From Schistosoma mansoni (taxonomy: Eukaryota; Platyhelminthes; Trematoda; Strigeidida; Schistosomatidae), in contig NC_031498.1 in the NCBI RefSeq assembly GCF_000237925.1, positions 26,928,963 through 26,992,962 on the forward strand: a stretch of DNA of 64,000 nucleotides. Reading direction: 5' to 3'. Both the position numbers and the translations under genes were made by a program. Numbering within the stretch: position 1 is the first letter of the stretch; each line of letters begins with the position of its first letter. The notes beneath the pieces were generated by a model. The model was not told the origin of the DNA. It was given only the letters and a program-made list of their open reading frames with translations, and made no database searches. Positions 57,176-64,000 of the stretch are shown one piece after another.

Positions 57176-58614
57176 GTCCTCACTGGTGTTCTTATTCACT
57201 ACAATGGTATGTCGCACCTGAAACCTCAAAAGAATCTTTTATTCCTCAGAGCTTCATACTTACGATGTTCAACTCTCGCTAATGGTATTGTCATTCACTT
57301 GTTTGGTATATCAGTTATTTACTATGTATTAAAATCTATTGTACCATATCGGCCTAGTGACCATGTTACATAATCAAAGGAAAAGAAATAGACGATATAG
57401 CACATTATTGTTAGGTCTTAAAAAAAAGCTGTTTACAGTTTTTGTACAGATGTTAAAGGCATATTCACTAAAATACCAATCAGATGTTATGGGAAAATAT
57501 TAATATTTAGTTACTAAGTTGCTTAAAATTGATAAACATGGCAAAACAAAAGAATAAGGATGAATTTGAGCAAGCTTTCGAGTGACAATGAGAAAATGGT
57601 TACCTTTTCATGGAAAGAATTATTGAAAACAAACAATTAAAATGTATGTGACATTTGAAACATGAATACTTTAAATGTCCTTACACTTGCATTTCATTTC
57701 ACAAATAAGATTATAACAATTTTGAATGTTTAGCTATTCTTATTACTGAATCCACTAAGTAAACCTTCCTATCTGCTGTTACTATACGTTAACACTGACC
57801 CTGACAACCTTATATATATATATAATTATTTATGCATTACGATGGCTACGAAAAATTCTTCCACTGTATTCCTAACCTGAACCTTAGATCAGAACACCAA
57901 CTCTCAACCCTATCACTGAATCATAACTTAAACTCAGCCCTGACTTTTTGGGTTTGATGTAATAAACTATTCATTTATATCATCTATGTTCTGATTAGCT
58001 AGAGTTAGGCCTTATTTTTTCAGGATATTTTTCAGACGTCACTGAAAGGCATCAATAAAGTGTATTTCGCCACACAGATTAGTGATAATATCTATATTAA
58101 TAAATTCAACTGGATGAATTACGAACTCTGGGAAAGCCGAAACCCTAAAGCAATGATGCAGATTTCCATGTGTGTTAATCTTAATTCAATCTAAGGTATA
58201 TTAGTTGTTATGAAAGCTATAAGAGATAGCAGGCAATTAATTTTTTTTAGAGTTCGTTGATTGATTTCACTTCAGACTAATTACATACTAATTACTAATA
58301 AGAATAAAAGCTTGTGAAATAAGATCTATTATGATTTCACTTGAGCTACAAATCCTCTCCACTATCTCAATATTTTACTGATGTACAATCCTAAACTTTT
58401 ACAAATCTCTAATCAAATTTAAGTGTAGTTAAGAGAGTGACTGACAGGAGAAATAGTTCCCTTAAGTGGACGGAAGACTTAACTGTGTAAAAATCTTTTA
58501 ATAAACGTGATTATAACCATGATAGAAAGGCAACCAGAGAATAATGATTGACAATTTAGTTTACAAATTATAATTCTTGGCCATGATTCATTAACCATCA
58601 AACCACTTTTACAT
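57176..58614. other. AT-rich intergenic sequence, nothing recognised
   Basis: A short (TA)n run lies near 57810. No gene or repeat family could be supported. Confidence 0.4.
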
Positions 58615-59000
58615 TGACCGGCTTAAATGACGGGTAGTTGGCACAGTACTCTAAAACTAGGCTTTCTGCTGGTTAGCACTCGTCGATAATCTGACCCATA
58701 ATCTTGAAGAAACGGATGATGATTGAAATTTGGTCATTACTAATGGATCAGGTAAACGCGAAATCAGTAACTATCTAGTGATTAAGCAATGACAAGTGCC
58801 TCGGTCCTACATGAGACCAATTAAGGACCAAATAGTTCATTGGTAATATCAAAGGATTTAAGACTGGCTAATGCGAATTATAATTCCTCAGGGAGTATCG
58901 GCTCCCTCAAGATCGCAAGTATGCCACACACGTAACCTAGGTCGATCAGGGTCTCCTGTCGACTAATTCCAACGACTTAACACTTTTTATTTTAAGTTCT
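58615..59000. repeat. Family C repeat, inverted copy
   Basis: 58650-58700, read on the minus strand, gives CGACGAGTGCTAACCAGCAG and AAAGCC, a hammerhead-like string with a four-pair stem II. Further right, in sense, are CTACATGAGACCAATTAAGG, ATAGTTCATTGGTAATATC (tRNA-like A-box region), GGGAGTATCGGCTCCCTCAA and GGGTCTCCTGTCGACTAATT. Confidence 0.55.
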
Positions 59001-59199
59001 TTTACATGACGTTTTATAAAAAATAACGTAAGGCATTCTTACTTGGTACTCAATATAATTTAAATAAAACATTAGGCTGTCCATAAAAAGGTAAAGGGTA
59101 GAGACGTTTTAGGATTTCATAAATTTCTGGATTGTTAACAAAAAACAGGATTTCAAAAGACAACAAATCGAGTGATAACATTATCATGGTCTTGAAAGT

Positions 59200-59420
59200 G
59201 AAGAATTCTCAAGAGGTATCGTTTCCTTTAAGATTACAGATATATCTCATCAACAAGTATCAAGTAGATTATGACCAAGGTTCAAAGTTTCTTGGAGTCT
59301 GCCTCCGACTACGTAACTGCCAAGCGTAAAGCACTAAATATCGGGTTACTAATATTGGTGTTCATATTGCAACTAGATCAATAGAGTTTGATCGGTACTA
59401 GGAAGCAAGCAAACATAACG
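59200..59420 (+). repeat. Family C repeat, worn sense fragment
   Basis: TTTAAGATTACAGATATATC, TCATCAACAAGTATCAAGTA and ATATTGCAACTAGATCAATA, then GAGTTTGATCGGTACTAGG keep the order of family C at low similarity. Confidence 0.45.
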
Positions 59421-62219
59421 ATACATTTTTTAAAAACTGAGTTTCCTGAGCTACAGATCTTTTTCACCATCTCAGTGACATTGCTGGATATCCAGTACAC
59501 ATTAGCGATACATTCAATAGATTTGCTGGATGAGGTTCTTGAGAGAGGAGTCTACAAAGTATCTTTTAAAGTCGGCAACAACGGTTCAGATAAATCCATC
59601 CATTTACTGTCCGAATTTTAAGTATTTTATTTCTACTCTTTCGTTGATACTTTAAGTATGATTATTTACTACCCTGTTATCATGACATTTGTATTTTGAA
59701 TATGACAAATACATCAGACTGCATATTACGACACTGCTTTGTGACTTTCGAATTCATTGTATTTAGCTATACTGGTTAAAATCCGAAGGTTAATTTGTTT
59801 AAATTGTCAGATATTGAGATTATCTTATGTGAATAAGTCATCTAAAGTAATAGTTAGTGGTACAATCTTACTACACTATACATTTGTCGACAAAACTCAC
59901 TATTAAATGCACTACTGGGTAATAAATACTTCAAGATAACTTATATTAGAGGTTAAGTCAACGTCGTCATTTTTAATCGTCAGTGTAAAGAATCTGAAGT
60001 GAATACAATTTCTTTAGATATATTGTAGATACAATTTTTGTATAATAGAGTTAATAACCGATAAATCTAGATTTATTAATACAAATAATTTAAACGGATT
60101 TCAAACATTCGACATTATCTAGAATCATATGATATATAGGTGGTAGCTAATCATATTGAATTCTTTAATCGTTTTTCAACTTTATTCTGGACTCGTGATT
60201 ATTGCCAAACACTTGTTTGAAGAAATTCACAAACCAGATGATTGACTGCGTTAGTGATTTGTAGAAAGTAAATGCAATATCTATTCAAAGAACAAGTAAA
60301 CTAAGATTTTTATAGTTCGTATCAAGTAGTGACCGTAGCTAGAAAACTAGCAAGAACTATAAAGTACATAGTAGATGTTTCATTCTATTATGGGATTCCT
60401 CAACAATTTGCATCCAAAACTCATGCAGAGGTTGATTCCAGGACTCTCAGGGCTTACAGGGAGTATTTGACATTACGATGGCTAATCTGGCATCTACCTG
60501 ATGGCTTACATTTCTACCACGAGCTTATGTAAAAATGTCAGCACAAACTCAGAAAATTCACGAAGTGTTAACAGCCGTTTAGAAAGATAAACGATGAGAG
60601 AAATAAATCTTTCACAGAGGATCATATGTGTCAATATGAACCGTAAAGATTGCAAGAATGAGCCAAAGTTAAGATGAAAATTGACCTGTTCTGTCGACAA
60701 AAGCATTGAACTTGTAAATTTCCTTATGCTTCCCGATCACCGATCAGTGTTTAACCACATTTTAGAATCATTAATCGTGTACACAATTTTACCAAAAAGT
60801 GAAATCATGAGGTATCCAAAGAGCGTAACATTGAAAGATGTCTAAAAATGCTTTGACCTTTAGAAATGAAGATGAGTGAAATTTATTGATATAAATCAGA
60901 AATATTTTGAGAGGGAAATATGATTGATTAACTCCAAATTTCATAAAATAAAGTTTTCATCACATTAGTTACTGTATTTACTGAACAGACAAACAGACGA
61001 ATCGTAATTCAGGAGAACATACATTTATACAAAATAAACTATATTTTAACCAATCATTTACCATAACTACCCTTTCAATGACATCGTTATTATCATTATC
61101 TAGACGGAACTTATACTTCAATATTACTCGTTCACTTTAATCAAATGTCAGTTTTAAGAGTAACAGTATAACTGTGACCATTTCTTTTACTCAGTACATT
61201 TCTCATTGAAAAAGATTGTAATCTATGCAAAAAAATGTCAAGTAAAGTACAAGTATTTCTGTATCTATGATAGTAAAATATATTCAAAGCCATTAAAAAT
61301 TTAAAAAAAATCGACGACGACGACAACGACAACAACGGCATCGAAAAGAAAACTTTTCATTACGATACATTAATGTGAAATATGAAGTTTGTTGAAAGAA
61401 AAATCATACGAAACAATATTCTATGTAAGCATGAGTTTTTTTATAACTAATCAAGTAACCTATTCACTTTATTAACATTTTAAAGTCATTTATCAATATA
61501 AGTAGTATATAGATATATCATAAAAAATTTGGATATCCCAGAGTTTACTCATTTAATTAACCATTTTTAAAAAAAAAAAGATTAAAAAGTTCCATTGAAA
61601 TAAATAAATAAACAAAATATAATCAATCATATTTGTTTATAAATTAATTTAATTAAAACAATAAATATACATTTATATATATATATTAATGAAAGTTCGA
61701 AATTTTCAAAGAGAGAATCACTAAATGTTCAGTATGTTCCTTCATTGAAATGCTTCTATTTTTTTTAGGTATTTAAACAAACAAACAAAAAAAAGAAAGT
61801 AAAGAGAGAAAAGTGAGAAAAGTTACTACTAAAAATAAAAATTTAAAAAAATTTTTAGAGAAATATGAGCAAAATCAGGAAAATCAATAACTACAGGCGG
61901 AGAAAATCATCAAAGAAAAATTATTCCATTTTTCTTTTTCTTTTCTTGTTTCTGTGCAAAATTGACAAATGAAATTGATTAGTGGTTATTATTATCTTTT
62001 GAATATTTAGATTCAGATAGATAAAAGTAACTATGAATGATAATGATCACTGCGTACTTCAGCTATCGTTTTCTATTTTATTGACAGTAATCAGACTATT
62101 CATAAGGCATGTGGATAAACATATGATGGTATTTTTATGTCAGTGAAAAAAGAGGAAAAATGTAATTCAAGATCCAGCAAACACTAATATAAATAAGATA
62201 GATACAACTTGAGAAAAGT
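59421..62219. other. AT-rich sequence with an old family B relic and simple repeats
   Basis: 60370-60440 (GATGTTTCATTCTATTATGG, GGATTCCTCAACAATTTGCA) is an old antisense family B end. 61311-61340 is a GACGAC/AACAAC run. 61550-61860 is nearly pure A/T low-complexity DNA. The short open frames show no domain. Confidence 0.45.
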
Positions 62220-62225
62220 TTTATT
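62220..62225 (-). promoter_or_regulatory. Possible poly(A) signal for the terminal exon
   Basis: AATAAA on the minus strand lies about 190 bases after the TGA at 62415. The distance is plausible, but such hexamers are common in AT-rich DNA. Confidence 0.3.
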
Positions 62226-62414
62226 AGGGTAAATATGAAATAAACAAATTCATAACAAGCTAATGACTAATTTAGAATATGAAATAAACTGTGCGTTTCT
62301 ACATGATTAACAAAAATGGATTCGAAAAAAAAGAAGTGGGGTTAATAAAGAGAAATTATGATCAAAAAATGATTTTAAAGAAACACATTGCTACGACGAT
62401 GATAACAATAGAAT

Positions 62415-63305
62415 TCAAGAATGATGATTATGACCATCTTGTGTTTCATGATAAAAAAATTTTCCTTTCACTTCACCTGTAAACAATGTTTGTGTAGTTA
62501 CACTATTCATGGATTTTTTCTCTTGAATTAATGTGGATGATAATAGACATTGACATGGACAACCTGGTTTATGAGTAAGAAGTTTATATAATTGTTTCGG
62601 ATTACCACCATGATCGGTTTCATGTTCAGCGTAATTTAAAGATGGTATTGTTGATGGTGGTTCCAGTTGTATACCAGACATAATACTAGGTATTTCAGAT
62701 AGAGTATTTAAATCAGACAGTGATTCATTACTGACTGATAAACTACGTTCATGATCAACTGGATTATATTGTGATAATAATGATAGACGATGATGATCTT
62801 TGGCATGATTATACTGATTATTATTGTTGCTATGATTCACAACAGTAGTATTAGTATTACTATTGAGCACATCTGAATTTGTATGCTTTAACTGATTTGT
62901 AAACTGTTCAATCTCCCAGACATCAGCCATACGTACATTAGCAAACTGTTTAATAATAAATTCATACTCTGCTGACATATTATCTTCATCGAATAAAGAT
63001 TTGATTGATTGATCTCTTTTACTGTTTGCATCATCATTCAATTTATTTTTCTTTGGATCTATTATTTCATCAGAATTATCTAAACCGGAATCAGGATCAT
63101 CATTAAGTTGTTCATGACGTTCATGGGACGGAGTATGAGGATGTAAATTACTGTTATTATTATTAGTATTATTATTATCAGAATGATTGACTTTAGTTAA
63201 CTGATTAATTATTTGATCAGTTTCTTTCCAAACACATGTAGCACGCCATTTGGCACGAGAATCTTTAGGTGCTAAAATAGCATTGAAATAAACTACTTCT
63301 TTAAT
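62415..63305 (-). CDS. Terminal coding exon of an unrecognised low-complexity-rich protein
   Basis: The minus-strand frame is open from 63368, but a strong acceptor (CTTTATTCCCATTTCCAG, AG at 63307-63306) marks the likely exon start, in frame at the codons for IKEVVYFNAIL. The exon then encodes 296 residues to TGA at 62415. It starts with a compact, probably folded piece (VVYFNAILAPKDSRAKWRAT, CVWKETDQIINQL). A polar Asn/His/Asp-rich stretch follows. Next comes a conserved-looking acidic/aromatic segment (SAEYEFIIKQFANVRMADVW, EIEQF), then Ser-rich sequence with LSDLNTLSEIPSIMSG. A Cys motif (KPGCPCQCLLSS) lies near the end. I do not recognise the family. Codon use and the long Asn runs resemble the LRR gene, so it reads as a host gene and not a transposon. 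Confidence 0.65.
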   Translation of the reverse strand: MKEVVYFNAILAPKDSRAKWRATCVWKETDQIINQLTKVNHSDNNNTNNNNSNLHPHTPSHERHEQLNDDPDSGLDNSDEIIDPKKNKLNDDANSKRDQSIKSLFDEDNMSAEYEFIIKQFANVRMADVWEIEQFTNQLKHTNSDVLNSNTNTTVVNHSNNNNQYNHAKDHHRLSLLSQYNPVDHERSLSVSNESLSDLNTLSEIPSIMSGIQLEPPSTIPSLNYAEHETDHGGNPKQLYKLLTHKPGCPCQCLLSSTLIQEKKSMNSVTTQTLFTGEVKGKFFYHETQDGHNHHS

Positions 63306-63910
63306 CTGGAAATGGGAATAAAGTAAAAAAAGATAGAAAGATATGAGTTGTAGAGAATTTGATCTCAAAATGAAACAATGATAGTTGGTAATATAACATA
63401 ATTATTACTGTCAGTTTTTATTTATTTGATCAGGTTATTGATAAACCTTGTTGTTTATATTTATTTGGAAGTAGTGGCTTAATGGTTCAAACGTTAAAAC
63501 TAAAGAACAGGAATACTCTTATAACAAACATACGATAGTGATACGAATACTGCATGTGGAGAAATAATTATAGCAAATAAATCAGCGCCTAGGATTGGAA
63601 CTTAGCTTTGTTAGATGTGAGTGCATTTGCCTTGGTAGTTCTTTTCTTCACCTAGACTCAACCATAAATGGTAAGGTTTTATCATATAGTGGTGAGATTG
63701 GGACACATTTATTCCCATGGTTTATCCTTCTCAGAGCAGGTCTCTAAACAGAATTCTATATTTCAATGACTTCTAGGTCGTCAAATTCGCAGTCTCCTAG
63801 TCTCCTCACACAGAATGTAGGGCACTTAATGGATCTGTGGTCAACTTTAGCTCAAAAACAATCTGGAACAACATTAATTCAAGCTCTTTAAAATAAGATC
63901 ACTGTCTTTT
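63306..63910 (-). other. Probable intron upstream of the terminal exon
   Basis: It follows the acceptor at 63306-63307 on the minus strand. No donor or earlier exon can be identified before the gap. A short tRNA-like look near 63590-63640 is too weak to call. Confidence 0.4.
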
Positions 63911-64000
63911 NNNNNNNNNNNNNNNNNNNNNNNNNNNNNNNNNNNNNNNNNNNNNNNNNNNNNNNNNNNNNNNNNNNNNNNNNNNNNNNNNNNNNNNNNN
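63911..64000. other. Assembly gap (run of N)
   Basis: Ninety N to the end of the window. It hides the next upstream part of the gene ending at 62415. Confidence 0.99.

Noticed and set aside
59388-59621. 77-codon plus-strand open frame
   Set aside because: Its start is inside a worn family C copy and the translation shows nothing recognisable.
62291-62482. 63-codon plus-strand open frame
   Set aside because: Lys-rich chance frame that runs antisense into the end of the minus-strand exon.

Overview
The window looks like nuclear DNA of a blood fluke (Schistosoma or a close trematode relative). The reasons are AT-rich sequence with few genes, dense copies of an RTE-clade LINE like schistosome SR2/SjR2, a Penelope-like endonuclease fragment, and many short repeats that join a tRNA-type Pol III promoter to a hammerhead ribozyme, the layout of schistosome Sm-alpha repeats. 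The last 90 bases are an assembly gap. The genus rests on these repeat families; no species call is made.

Only two host genes can be supported. The first is an uninterrupted 1547-codon plus-strand gene (4587-9230) for an LRRC9-type leucine-rich-repeat protein, with an AATAAA signal about 110 bases after its stop. The second is a terminal coding exon on the minus strand (62415-63305) of an Asn/His/Ser-rich protein I do not recognise; its other exons lie in or beyond the terminal gap.

Repeats fill most of the rest. 1-840 holds a retrotransposon ORF1-like relic. 10.9-49.4 kb carries thirteen RTE pieces, including a near full-length copy with 5' head, endonuclease, reverse transcriptase and tail (23816-26998, minus) and a 5'-half copy (41457-42550). 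18850-19203 is the GIY-YIG end of a Penelope-like element. Two LTR-like fossils lie at 12.5-12.9 and 14.0-14.4 kb. Three tRNA/hammerhead families are scattered through the window: A (Sm-alpha-like), B (core CTGAGGAG with palindromic stem III CGGCCG) and C (degenerate). Two other repeat families, here called D1 and D2, have three and two copies.

The most interesting structure is in the repeats. Family B has a hammerhead fold whose stem I shows paired compensating changes between copies, although every copy seen has a core change. Several short RTE copies carry the same approximately 120-base 5' head inverted next to a 3' body that begins at a different point each time, which is what twin priming from one favoured A-rich site would leave. 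Families A, B and C also often occur as inverted pairs.
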